Source: Glandiceps talaboti (taxonomy: Eukaryota > Hemichordata > Enteropneusta > Spengelidae). Taken from it: a stretch of DNA of 64,000 nt. This document shows, piece after piece, positions 36,325 through 47,685 of the stretch. The stretch spans positions 14,032,501 through 14,096,500 of the forward strand of contig NC_135553.1 of NCBI RefSeq assembly GCF_964340395.1, written 5' to 3'. Made by a program: the position numbers and the translations under genes. Numbering within the stretch: the first letter of the stretch is position 1; each line of letters opens with the position of its first letter. The notes under the pieces are model-generated. The model did no database searches and was not told the origin of the DNA. It saw only the letters and a program-made list of their open reading frames with translations.

Positions 36325-36950
36325 TTTCTTCCGTAAGGAAGAGATATATTTATGGGTGGAAGTCTGTGTGTCTGTCTGTCTGTCTGTCTGTCTAACTGTC
36401 TGTCTATGTCATCGTTTTCTCCATAACGGCTTGCTCAATTCAAACAAAATTTTGAAGACGTATTCCATAGGGTAATGGCATTGATTAGGTTTTGGTAAAA
36501 ATCCTGTGAATATTAATGAACAATTTACGTAATTAATGATTTTCGGTAATTAGGCTATATCTCAAGAATGCACACTTTAAATTCAATATAATTTGATACA
36601 TGCATTTGCGATACCAAAGCGCACTTGTCCTGAAAATGTTATTGATGTAGCTTTTAGTTTTAATAAATTATTGGCATATTTTTGTAGGCCACTAAAAAGG
36701 AAAAATAGTTTCTCGTTAGGAAATGTTGAATGTCTAAAGTGGTACGAGGATGCGCTTATTTTTTTTTACATTCTCAACAAATGTCACAGTACATGTTGTA
36801 GTTGGCCAGATCACTAACAGCAATGAGCAAATAGCAATCAATGAGAAAAAATTACTTATTACCCGGTATGGTCTGTTGTATTCCAACAATTGTCTGTAGG
36901 AAAGACAATCTCAAAACTTTGCCCTTACGGAAGACATTCAGTTTACATCT
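36325..36950 (+). mobile_element. Family B element, copy 2
   Basis: T-run, CTTCCGTAAGGAAG, short (TGTC)n, one core, and the end CTTACGGAAGACATTCAG...CATCTGG. Inserted in gag of relic 2: unit 1 reads uninterrupted across this point (28140-28165). GTTGT at both joints may be the target duplication. Confidence 0.85.
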
Positions 36951-37961
36951 GGTTGTCACCTGTATCTGATAGTCAACGTAGTATTCTCCGTACGTCTTTA
37001 CCAGCATAGTATTGTAGCAATGCACGTTTCCTTTCAGCATTGGCAATCGCCATCACCACGATTAGGTTTTTTAATTCTTCAACCCATTCTAGCCAACACG
37101 TTCCAATTGAACCAACATCAGCTCTCACTTGAAATGCTTCGAATGGTGGGAACGAAATAGATTGTGCAGCCATCGTAGATTTCTGTTGTCCTGACTTTTT
37201 GAGGCATCTATATCGATGAGCTTCTTTCCGTGTTTGTTTGGTTTCCCTCTATATCCTCGTTGCCAGTGTAAAGTCTTTTAGATGGGTGTGTATATATTTT
37301 AAGTCATTAGGACCACTTGGTAGCTGAATGTTTATTTGTGGATCATGACAACAAGTGTTATATTTACTCCTAATTTACCGACTTTATTCTATACAAAACT
37401 AATGTATATTTATACTTTGTCTGTCATATTTACCGCATTATTAGAGGATATGAATACTTGATAATTCCAAATTTTCTCTAATAATTTTGTAGTTTTGCAT
37501 ACAGAAAATGTTGATGGGTGTCTTTTCAATCCAACACAGTCGCGGGTTACTCCTTTAGGAAAACACGGGGTGATGTTACGATTGAAAATATCGTATATTT
37601 AGGAAATGGGTCTAAATTTACACACTTTTGGCGATATTGGCTAATCCAAGAGCAGGGCATGGATGCACACGATTGTATAATTGGGAAAACATAATGATAG
37701 ATTTATGAGAAGTAACAGTTTGTACCAGGTTTGATTGAGCGTCAGCGAGTTTTAATATGACGTGGTATGTTACATTTGGAATCGTATGATTTCATTGTTA
37801 TTCAAGAGCATAAATAAGAATATTCCAGTCTCCAGTCAGACAGTTTGTGTGAGGACTGGAATGAATGGCATGATTCTGGCAAGCCAAACTATTGCTCTCA
37901 GTGTGAGTGTGACCATGGAAAACATTTGATCAATATTGTATTTATAGTTTTCTGTATACTT

Positions 37962-38476
37962 AAACAATAATGTACGCCCTCCCAGTCCATAATGGACGAA
38001 AGCAAACTTTGAACGACGTAATGGGCGAGGCGAAAGCTGAGCCCATTATGACGTGCAAATTTTGCTTGAGTCCATTATGGACTGGGAGGGCGTACATTAT
38101 TGTTATTATTTTATAGTTTTGCCAATTCCAGTGAATTTGTAGACCGAGAAACGCAAAACAACGTATAATATACACAGCGCTGAACATCGTCTGCCATGTT
38201 CGGCCCGGAAGCTGAATACACACACATATACACTTCAATGAACTGCTGTGAACACAAATTTGTTTCATTTTCATTTCAATCTTTTAAAATAAATTCTTAT
38301 GGTGTTTACCCCATAATTTCCCTGCACTTGAATACCCACACCTTTATTGCCTTACGGACATAAGCTTGTATTGTTATGCTCGTTCCGGGGCCGCGATGCC
38401 CAATAATGGAGTACATTATCAGTAATAATGTACAGCGATGACGTCACAAAATTCACTGGAATTGGTAAGGCTATAA
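37962..38476. mobile_element. Family D foldback element, copy 2, with empty-site control
   Basis: Unit 1 reads TTTTCTGTATACTAATAGAC (about 29131-29150) where unit 2 has the element between two ATACT copies. That fixes both ends, giving a target duplication of 5-6 bp (TATACT). The left ~140 bp form a foldback (CCTCCCAGTCCATAATGGAC and its inverse); the remaining ~370 bp are bounded by inverted CCAATTCCAGTGAATTT copies. Non-coding. Confidence 0.88.
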
Positions 38477-39018
38477 TATACTAATAGACAATGTATTAAA
38501 ACTAGTTTAAAGAGGGCGCGCTTCATAAATTTGCCTTCAGCTGGCCAGGGATGACAAGTGCCATAGTACTCCATATTTATTATCGACGAGAATATAGTCC
38601 GGATGATTGTCTATTAAGCTATCGGTTTGAGCAATGCAAATGGGATCAGAAATTGTATTTTGGGTCACTGCACATATTCCTTAGACTGGGATCCTTTGTA
38701 CAACTAGTCATTGCAAGTATCGGCATAGGATTCCGAGTTATGATGAACAATGTAGTGATTTGAAAGTTGAGTGATGACTAGACAAGCATGTGACGTGATG
38801 ATGCAAGGCGCACAGCCTGCCGCTGTTGGTGATGGCGAAATTTGTCTAAGAATTGGCGTAATTTGGCATCTTCCGGACAATAGTGCCAGTCAGAAGTTTA
38901 CTTATAGTGAGAGGAAGGATCAGTAGCTGTATTGAGTAAGTTACGGCTTGATTTTGCTAAGACTGGATGTGATACCAATCAACGCATGTCATGTGATCCG
39001 AAGTCTGTAACTGTACAG

Positions 39019-39750
39019 TTTAAGGCCCAGTTACACGATGCAACTCATGAAACAATTTGTCGCATGCGAAGAGGCTAGCAACTGCGATGAAGCGCGTACA
39101 CGAAGCAACTAATTGCATGGTGAGTCGCAAGCTTGAGCTAACTTTTGCACATGCGTATATATAATTATATAACAGTTACAGGTCATAGAGGTCAAGTCTT
39201 CTAGCGGCAGGAATTTGGCAGAAATGCTATAAAATTGCTAATATTTACCAATCAAATGACTGAAAAATTTGTTGAGGTATCGATAGCAAAACTATATTCA
39301 ATTCAAAGTTCGTTTAGGGCGATGTTGATCTTTCCGACGTCGCTACTTGCATTCAACTTGTTAGAAATAAAATGATATTCAGCGGAGATCAAACATTCAT
39401 AGACGTTGTATACTATTGATAAGTGGTAATTTTGGTGATAAGTCGAAATTATATCAAAAATACTTGCCGAAATAGAATATTTATACTAAAAGCATGGAGA
39501 CCCTAACATTGAACGTCATTTGACACGTAGGTATATGTCAAAGGTTATTACTTGCAACGTGACGAGGTGGTTACACGGTGCAACTCATGAAGCAACTCAA
39601 GAAGCAACTTGCGACGTGTCGCAGAAAAAACGACATGTCCGTTTCCTTACGAGACCCTGCGACGGAGCGAGTACACGATGCAATTCGTCTCATGCGACGA
39701 ATTGCGTGGTGCATTGCTCGTCGAGTTGGATCGTGTAACCAGGCCTTTAA
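39019..39750. mobile_element. ~730-bp MITE with TTTAA target duplication
   Basis: TTTAA at 39019-39023 and 39746-39750 flank inverted ends GGCCCAGTTACACGATGCAA and (inverted) GGCCTGGTTACACGATCCAA. Subterminal GCAACTCATGAAGCAACT-like motifs repeat near both ends. Unit 1 lacks it (about 29690). Non-coding; the TTAA-containing target suggests piggyBac-like mobilisation, unproven. Confidence 0.8.
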
Positions 39751-41750
39751 GTGGAAAGAGGAAATAAGCCAAGTGTGACGCTGATTCTACAATGCCAATT
39801 TCTCACAGATGTAAGTAAGCTGATGTTGCCAAGTACAGTCAATGAACCATTAAAATGCTGTGTTCTGCAAGTTTAGTTCCTGTGCGACGGAACGTTTCAG
39901 CATAGGAAAATATATTGATCAAGTCAGAACAGAACGAGAGGTTACATTATAACCTGAACCCTGTAATTTGAAAGTACTCTACTTGATCAGTGAACCATTC
40001 AGGTACTGAAACTCTCAATTCCAGCGTGTAGTGTGTTTATATAACCATACATGTATATCGCCACTGAGGACATCAAGTGGGTAGGTATTGGAGGGAGTAC
40101 AGCGCCACCAGTGCCAATAGTTGAAACTTTCGTTTTGGACTGCATCGACTAACTCCGATCCCTCAACCATTACAAGGTGTCGTATTCATATCGACATAAC
40201 ACTAGTACTGTACGTGAACATGTGCGTTTCACCCTACGGCATTTGCATTAAGGGATGAGTTCTTTGACAATGAAGCGAACGGTACACTTTATGAGGAGCA
40301 CAGATCCCACTCGATATGTAACTTGGTATAGATCGTGTATCCATGGTAACAAAGTAAAAATAGATTTGGCTCACTTCACTTCAGAAATTTACACAGATAC
40401 AAAATGCTGGCCTTTGGTGCGAAACAGAAGTATTGCAAATTAATGGATTAAGAGTAATTGCTGATGGATATCACGGTTGCCATGGTGATCTTACCATGAT
40501 GGCGAACACTTCGAACAAGACGACAAATGGTTAACAATTAATTACGTAAAGAATACACTTATTGTTCAACTAACAAAAATCATTTAAAGCAATCCAGGCA
40601 AGTTAATATATCAGTTTGATATTACTACTACTGTCACAAGTCTGATAATGATGCCTGTCAAATCAACGTCATGCTCATTCATTGACGTGTATGCAGTGTC
40701 ACACCGTGTAAGCAATCCCAATTATGCAGAAATTCTACGGCATTTTTGACAAACACTCTGCATATATCCCAACACTAAAAACCTGGTAAGATAAAAGTAT
40801 TCTCAGTCCAACAAAGATAGCCTAAAAAAAAAATCAATTTTAGAATAGGTGGGGTGGGTAGATTTTTTTCTCTCATTTGTGAGTGTCTAGTTCTAGTAGG
40901 TATGTTTTCCATTGTTTTCCATATGGTCTTTGTGTTATTAGTTTCTTCTCATCAGGTGTACAGCCATTACAGATTGGAAGAACAGTTTTATATTGTCAGT
41001 TTCCACATCCACTATTTTGTTGTGAATTTGTAATTACTGTGTTTGGATTCAGACAGGACACTGTTTATACATGTCACCAAACACCTAATAAGTGATTTGT
41101 CTTTTATTGCAATAGCTATAGCTCACATGGATGTCAAGACAAAAGGTGTACAAATATCGTATGTCTGGAGATGTCATTCAAGTTAAAGTTTAATGTCCTT
41201 TGTTTCATTTCCATGATGCTCATAACTATGCATGACCTATTGTTATCTTAGGAAACCCTTATCCTGGGCGTGACTTATTGTGATTTAATTATTGTAATGA
41301 CCATAGCGTCACAGATTCATGTCTTGGATTTTGACCACAGATCTTTGAGCATTGCCCCTCCTGTCTCTAGATCTGGCTTTGGAATGAGGCCGTGAGGCAC
41401 GGCTTTGAAAAATACAAGTTTATTTTCCAGTTGAACAACGTGCATTGTCTCGTATGCGGTTTATCTTTTTACTTATAAGTCTTACTGATCAAAGAAATTT
41501 TGATGTCTTGCGAAACTTCAAAAATTTTCGCGATTTTATTATTTTTTTCTTGAATATAGAAAAATAAGTTTAGCATGAAAAACTAGGTGGCTGGTCAGGT
41601 AACCACAACCAAGGCCATATATAAAGCTGACGTTTAGTCGAGTAAGTCTTCTATGAGCTAAATTCTTGCTCTGCTGAAAGTGTAGGAAATCTAAGATTTT
41701 ATGAGTAGAATGGAATAAAGGAGAAACAGCATCCCATCATATGTAATTTT

Positions 41751-42570
41751 TAGCACAACTGAACTGAGGTTCAGTAGTGCTATAGGGATCGCCTGGCGTC
41801 TGTCTGTCTGTGTGTGTGTGTGTGTGCACAACTTAAAGTCAAAAACTGCTGAACCGATTGCCATGATATTTGGTGGGTCCATTACCTTGGGTGTCTAGTT
41901 GGGAAATTGTTCAAATCAAAATGATCGCAGGTGTGTGATTTGGGTCAAAAAATGTGATTTTTGATCAAAAAACTCAAACTCAGAAACTACTGGGCAGATT
42001 AGTGCGAAATTTGGTGGGAAGATTCTTAAGGGCGTGTAAAGTAAGATTTGTTCATGACATGATGATTCCATCAGTGATATGCAAATTAGGGCTAAAACTG
42101 TGTCTTTTTGGTTAAAAATCTATAATTCCAAAACTACTGAGCAGATTGGGCTGAAATTTAATGGGAATGCATCTAGGGATACACGGATGAAGATATATTA
42201 AGCATACAATGATTCCATGAGTGATATGCAAATTAGGTGTAAGAATGTTCATTTTTGGTCAAAAACATATATCTCAAAAAGTACTTGGTCAATGCGTCTG
42301 AAACTTGGCGAGATGTTTCTGAAACTGTTATTCTGCAGATTTTCTTCAAAACATTTTGACAAAATTGGCCCTAGCGACCATGACCACCCCCTTTAGCAAC
42401 AACCAAATGGCAGTATATTTTGGTCAAATAACAACATCATCTGGTAGGCGAGTAAACATTTCAAAAAATGTATGCAAATACCCTAGCAACCATGACCACG
42501 CCCATAGCAACAGCCAAACGATGGTGTATTTCACAAAGATAGAGGGCGACCTGGAACTAGTGTTTTACTA
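41751..42570 (+). repeat. Family A repeat, copy 2
   Basis: Hairpin TAGCACAACTGAAC/GTTCAGTAGTGCTA at 41751-41782 after TTTT, then a short (TCTG)n(TG)n tract, then the same ~143-bp and ~113-bp cores as copy 1 (TGATATGCAAATTAGG at about 42074 and 42218). Better preserved than copy 1 in the core phrase AAAACTACTGAGCAGATTGG. Confidence 0.88.
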
Positions 42571-43364
42571 AGGGTTCTTACTTTCTATCCACTTCCGGTT
42601 TACAACTCTATAGGGGTCCCCATGCAGTTTTCTTCCGGGTTTCCCAGCATGCATTGCGGCAAACGCGAGTCGTGGAGTGGGACCCCCTCACATAGCGTTG
42701 TTCCTCATTAGACTATTAGAAATCTGCTTTGTTCGGTTGGGGGCACCTTCTTTTCTCCAATGAGTTCTGAGCATGCTCAGTTTTATCTATGACATCATAA
42801 TTCAATATGGCTGCTCAACACCTGTGTCACTTAACACACATTCAACATTGCTAGAAATGCCTAACGTTTCTCTTATTTATTATTTTATTTATTGTTAACA
42901 ATTTATTTTCATCATTTAATTTGAATTCTGTTAAATTTGTTGCATTTTCTTTCCGAGTTCCACTGTCTATCGTTTGTTTTTGGATCTTTGTTCCTTCTCC
43001 ACAGAAAAACTCCCTTCCTTGGTACTGAAACTTCCTTCTGCAATTAAAAAATAAGAAAAGTATAACATATCATATAACACTAAATATGTGATAATATACA
43101 TGTATCTGTTAAAAGAGACACAATAAATGAATGTTTAATTTTTGTTAACAACATAATACTTTATCACATTTTGTACTATTTCACCTGGTGCTGAAAGTTA
43201 GCTTATAAATAAAATTGTCAAATATTACACATGCCCAAGTTCAAAGACCAACCCAATTGTTAATAAAAGTAATGATAAATACAAATAAAATTAATTTTAA
43301 GAAAAGAACATCTAGTACTTTATATAATGAACTGTAAATAAGCCATCTAGAGCTATTTCACTAC

Positions 43365-43402
<38 letters not shown>

Positions 43403-43510
43403 CTTTATCAAAGAGTCATGGTCAAGGTAGGACGTGTCTTCGGCATGCTCCTGCAAATCACACTGAAATAGAGACTCATCTTATGATAAGGTTACTAAAC
43501 TCCACCAAAA
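42571..43510 (+). other. Probable 5' UTR region of the LINE
   Basis: No coding content. GC-richer at 42590-42700, AT-rich after. A (CTAT)n tract at 43364-43402 precedes ORF1 by ~110 bases. The true 5' end of the LINE is not visible. Confidence 0.4.
43364..43402. repeat. (CTAT)n microsatellite
   Basis: About nine tetranucleotide units upstream of LINE ORF1; the LINE 3' tail also ends in CTAT-like units at 47670-47684. Confidence 0.95.
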
Positions 43511-44380
43511 ATGAAGTGTGATGACTGTGGCACCAACAAGGGTGTGCATTTGTGTCAGGGTGACCTGGACTTATGCCGCAAATGTGAATCCAGAAGATTT
43601 CCAAAGCCAAGGTCAAGCGAACGGCTAGAAAACAAAGGCAAGATGGCTGAAGGCCAAAGTGACGCAACCAAAATAACCATAGAAGACAGACTAACTTTCC
43701 TCTGCCAAAAAGTCGATCAGTTTGGCACTATACCAGATACTTTAAGGGATCTCCAGCATTCGGTCAAGTTCATGAGTGACTCATTTGAAGACTTCCGAAG
43801 AGAAATACAGTCACTGACGATGGAAAACACGGAACTTCGGAATAAACTGGAAGACGCTGAAGGAAAATTGAAGATAGCAGAAAATGAAATCGAAGAGCTA
43901 CAACAGTACACACGAAGGAACAATTTGGAGATACATGGTATCCCCGAAACCACCAACGAAAACACAGACGAGATTGTAAAGAAAGTTGCAGAGGCAGTAG
44001 ACGTAGAAGTTTTAGATAGCGACATTGACATCAGCCATCGACTACCGAAAAGAAGAGAACAACAACAACCTGCCATATTAATTGTGAGATTCACACGCAG
44101 AAGTGTTCGCAACAAACTTTACATCGCCAGGAAGAAACTACAGAAGAAGACAGCGTCTGATATTGGTTTACACACTCCAAGACAAGATGATCATCGCATC
44201 TACTTTAACGAACAGCTTACAAGAAGAAATAAACAATTGTTCCATAACACCAACATGAAACGGAAATCGCTAAACTGGAAATACATCTGGACTCAGAACG
44301 GAAGAATATATGTCCGTAAGGAAAACGACACGCCAGCTATGAAAATAGGTTCTGAGAGAGACATTCAGCGAATTATATAA
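43511..44380 (+). CDS. LINE ORF1 protein (zinc finger, coiled coil, L1-type RRM), intact
   Basis: 289 codons, ATG to TAA without interruption. The N-terminus has C-x2-C, H-x-C and C-x2-C pairs (MKCDDCGTNKGVHLC, then CRKCESRRFP), a treble-clef or B-box-like zinc site. A coiled coil rich in Glu, Lys and Leu spans about residues 85-135. Next comes YTRRNNLEIHGIPE, the start of the L1 ORF1-type RNA-recognition fold (about 130-210), and then a basic C-terminal domain. Such proteins trimerise and package LINE RNA. It lies 12 bases before ORF2, the usual LINE spacing. Its intactness beside a broken ORF2 is notable. Codon use is A-rich, as in the rest of the element. Confidence 0.85.
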   Translation: MKCDDCGTNKGVHLCQGDLDLCRKCESRRFPKPRSSERLENKGKMAEGQSDATKITIEDRLTFLCQKVDQFGTIPDTLRDLQHSVKFMSDSFEDFRREIQSLTMENTELRNKLEDAEGKLKIAENEIEELQQYTRRNNLEIHGIPETTNENTDEIVKKVAEAVDVEVLDSDIDISHRLPKRREQQQPAILIVRFTRRSVRNKLYIARKKLQKKTASDIGLHTPRQDDHRIYFNEQLTRRNKQLFHNTNMKRKSLNWKYIWTQNGRIYVRKENDTPAMKIGSERDIQRII

Positions 44381-44392
44381 ACACTCTACAAC

Positions 44393-47300
44393 ATGTCGAT
44401 GGACCCTAATTTACAAGAATCCATTATCAAATCTAGTTGTAACACTTACTCTGTTGACGATTTTAATCAAGGTAAAAGTGAAAGTAATGATTTCTCAACT
44501 TTTTCAGCTATTCACTTAAATGTCAGGTCGATTAATAAACATTTTGATGAATTGGTATCATTTTTAGGCGTCCTATATCAAAGATTCGCAATTATCGCAC
44601 TATCAGAAACGTGGTTAAATGATACTGACGATTGTTCACTTTTTGATTTGCCTTCATACCAGTTACACACGTGTAATCGACACTATTCTAAAGGTGGTGG
44701 TGTTGCATTGTATGTGCATTCGTCTTTGCCCCATTGTCGTATTCATGACTTAACACTTGCAAATTGTGAGTCATTGTTTATTGAAACTGTTGTTGATCGG
44801 AAGACAACTATTGTAGGTGTGATATATAGAAGGCCAAATACTTCTGTTGGTGATTTTTTAAATAGTCTTGATAAGTGTTTGGATAGTTTTTCATCAAAAA
44901 ATAAGAACTGCGTGATATTAGGTGACATGAATATTGATGTCAGTTCAAATTCAAATATTACAACTGAGTACACAACTCTTCTACAGTCATACAACTTTAA
45001 ACAAATCATCAACACTCCGACAAGGGTCAACAATGATAGCAGCACTACAATAGACCACCTACTTACAAACATTACAGATAATTATTTAGAGTGTGGTTGC
45101 ATTGCTACTGACATTACTGACCACTTTTCAACTTTTGTAATTCTAAATAACATGAAACACATTTTAAATGCAAATGATGTAGTTCACAGCTTTAATTTTT
45201 CTCGCTACAATCGTGAATCATTCCTAGCTGATTTGAGTTGCGTAACCTGGCAATCTGTTTATGACAGTTCAAACGCCGACGAAGCATATAACATGTTCTA
45301 TGAAAAATACATTTAATTTAGTGTCGCCTCCAAGCACGCTCCAATCACTGCAAAAAAAAGTCGGAAAAAATCATTGAATCAACCATGGGTATCAAAGGGA
45401 ATCCGTATTTCAATCAAGATGAAACACAAATTATTTTCAAAAGCTAAAAAGTCTCCAATGAATAATATCATACAGAATCATTATAAGACCTACAGAAATG
45501 TCTTAACCAGGGTAATGAGATCAGCTAAGAAACGGTATTTTTCTTACAAGTTCACCTCTGTAGCGGGTAATTCTTCAAAAACATGGCAGGTTATTAATGA
45601 AGTCTTAAATAGAAATGTTAACAAGAGTACTACACCATAGACCCTACACCAACTATGACTACACCAAGTAAACTTAAGTCCCCTGTTATGGATGAATTCA
45701 TAACCGACAACAAAGGAATTGCTGAAACCTTTTGTAAATATTTTACTGATATTGGTCCAAATTTAGCTTCAAAAATATCATGCAATGTCGATTTTGAAAA
45801 ATACCTAACAGGAAATTATAGCAACTCATTCTTTTTTCATCCAGTTATTGCTGAGGATGTTGCCAAAGAACTATTATCTTTAGATACAAACAAATCCGCT
45901 GGTTATGACTTCATTCATCCATTGTTGGTCAAACACGCTGTAGATCACATATCTCAACCTCTTTCCCATATAATCAATCAATCTCTTTTTCCGATGGTAT
46001 GTTCCCTGAGGCACTCAAGAACGCAAAAGTCACCCCACTGTACAAAAAAGGATCCCGATTCAACGTAGGAAACTACAGGCCGATATCTGTCCTCTCAATA
46101 TTCAGCAAAATTTTTGAAACTATTGTAAACAAACAGATTATCTCCTTTCTTGAAAAGTATGACATACTCTCTGCCACTCAATATGGCTTTAGAAAAAAGT
46201 ACAGCACCAAACTGGCTCTTGTCAACATCATTAAGGAAATAACAGAAAGTCTGAATAGCGGCAATACTACCATTGGTGTCTTCATATACCTTAAAAAAGC
46301 CTTTGACACTATAGATCATGATATTTTATTACGCAAATTAGAAATGTACGGGGTCAGAGGTCACCCTTTAAAATGGTTTCGAAGCTATCTCAACAAACGT
46401 CCTCAAACTGTAACTATTCATAATGTTTCATCGAATTCCCAACAAATTAAATGCGGAGTGCCTCAAGGACCTATCCTCGGTCCTACTCTTTTCATTCTTT
46501 ACATAAATGACATAAGCAATTCTACAGACTACTTTCAATTTAGGTTATTCGCAGATGACACAAATTTATTCAGATCAACTCACATGAATGCCATAAATCT
46601 TGACATTATCAATGCAGAATTCAGTAAGGTAGTTACTTGGTGTTTGGCTAACAAACTTACAGTAAATGAAGAGAAAACTAATTTCATGCTAATATTATTA
46701 GTAATAAGTACTTATTAGTAATAAGTACGCCTCAACGTCAAATAACTTTGCAAGGTAGTATCTCTGTCAATAACACACAAATAGAGCGAGTTTCCTCAAC
46801 CAGTTATCTTGGTGTAAGTATTGATTCTTCACTTTCTTGGAATTGTCATATTAACAACATACTAAAAGTTTTAACCCCACAGATCGGAATCATTTAAAAA
46901 ATTAGACATTTTGTTCCCAAGTCAGTACTAATTACCATTTACAACACATTCATTTTACCGCACTTAACATATTGCATAGAAATCTGGGGCAACACTTACT
47001 TAACTATTCTGGATCCACTTTTCCGTCTTCAAAAGAAACTCGTTCGTCTTATAACTTTCTCTGACTTCCATGCTCACTCCGCACCACTATTCCGAAAACT
47101 TGACATTCTTAACATCTTTCAACTATGTGAATTCTACTCCTGTATATTTGCTTTTGACCTGATGAATAACCACTAAACCCACGATATAGAGACATACTTC
47201 CAGTATCCCGTAACAACATATTCAACACGTCAAGCATATCAGGGTAATTTCCGTATACCACTAACCCGTTTAAGAATTACTCAACACAACTTCCAATACG

Positions 47301-47404
47301 CCATAACTAAGCACTGGAACTCATTACCACCATCCCTCAAATGTATAAATTCAAGAAAATCATTCAAAGAAGAACTAAGAAATCACATCGTATCTAAGAC
47401 CTAA
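44393..47404 (+). pseudogene. LINE ORF2 (AP endonuclease + reverse transcriptase), inactivated
   Basis: Endonuclease part 44393-45316: LNVRSINK, SETWL (catalytic Glu), YRRPN, GDMNID and TIDHLLTN, as in CR1/Jockey-group LINEs. In-frame TAA at 45314-45316. The linker continues to TAG 45638-45640, then shifts frame. RT part: TNKSAGYDFIHPLLVK, a frameshift near 46000 in a T-run, YKKGSRFNVGNYRPISVLS, QYGFRKKYST, CGVPQGPILGPTLF and FADDTN. The first catalytic Asp of motif A is replaced by Tyr (FIYLKKAFD, codon 46287-46289). A ~17-bp tandem duplication near 46690-46725 breaks the frame again. Further stops are near 46896 and 47176, and the original TAA is at 47402-47404. About 1000 codons originally. 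Cannot mobilise itself. Confidence 0.92.
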
Positions 47405-47685
47405 GGGCTTGTTTGTTTTGTATGTAACTTAGTGTATATATTTCTTACAGAAAACTTGTTTTCAGATGTTTTTGTTTTATTTTATTTTCTGTTTTGTAGT
47501 TTATATGTTGTGTGTCTGGGCCATTGGATTAAGACTAGTTCCACTGAACTATTTCCATGGCCCTCACCAGGGAGGGTGACCATGCAATACTAAATTATAT
47601 TTTTGTCATGTACACTTTCCCAGTCTAAGTTCTGTCATTCTTTTTGGTGAAAAATAAAATGAGCTATGATCTATATCTATCTAAC
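47405..47685 (+). mobile_element. LINE 3' UTR and tail
   Basis: Contains a stem around CCCTCACCAGGGAGGG at about 47562-47577, a polyadenylation-type AATAAA at 47653-47658, and ends in CTATATCTATCTA, a simple-sequence tail as in CR1-group LINEs rather than poly(A). Confidence 0.65.

Larger units (their letters stand above)
33807..37265 (-). mobile_element. Ty3/Gypsy relic 2 (gag to RT), interrupted by two insertions
   Basis: Minus strand. Primer binding site-like TGGCAACGAGGATA ends at 37265. Gag starts at ATG 37171-37173 (MAAQSISFPPF...). The gag C-terminal part is at 36165-35938, and the zinc knuckle CNSCGRKLNHFAKVC at about 35840-35790. In the protease an 8-base deletion damages the DTG region near 35585. 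RT at 34620-33990 contains FSKPDLNQCYHQLEL (motif A) and ISDDILVYG (the YxDD-box variant, near 34020-34050). The RT-RNase H connection GLSPDLEKVTAIKKCN ends at 33807. RNase H and integrase are absent. Insertions at 34932-35525 and 36325-36950 split it. No 3' LTR found. Confidence 0.8.
34130..41750. repeat. Segmental duplication, unit 2
   Basis: Homologue of 26640-33545. Insertions absent from unit 1: an ~80-bp segment near 34490, 34932-35525, family B at 36325-36950, family D at 37962-38476, and the TTTAA-flanked MITE at 39019-39750. A family A repeat begins exactly at the right edge (41751). Confidence 0.88.

Noticed and set aside
11457-38274. Minus-strand frames (11457-11723 and 37960-38274) conserved between the two family D copies
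   Set aside because: They cross the foldback arm of a non-coding element; conservation reflects recent DNA identity.
43717-44115. Minus-strand 132-codon frame
   Set aside because: Shadow of LINE ORF1 on the opposite strand.
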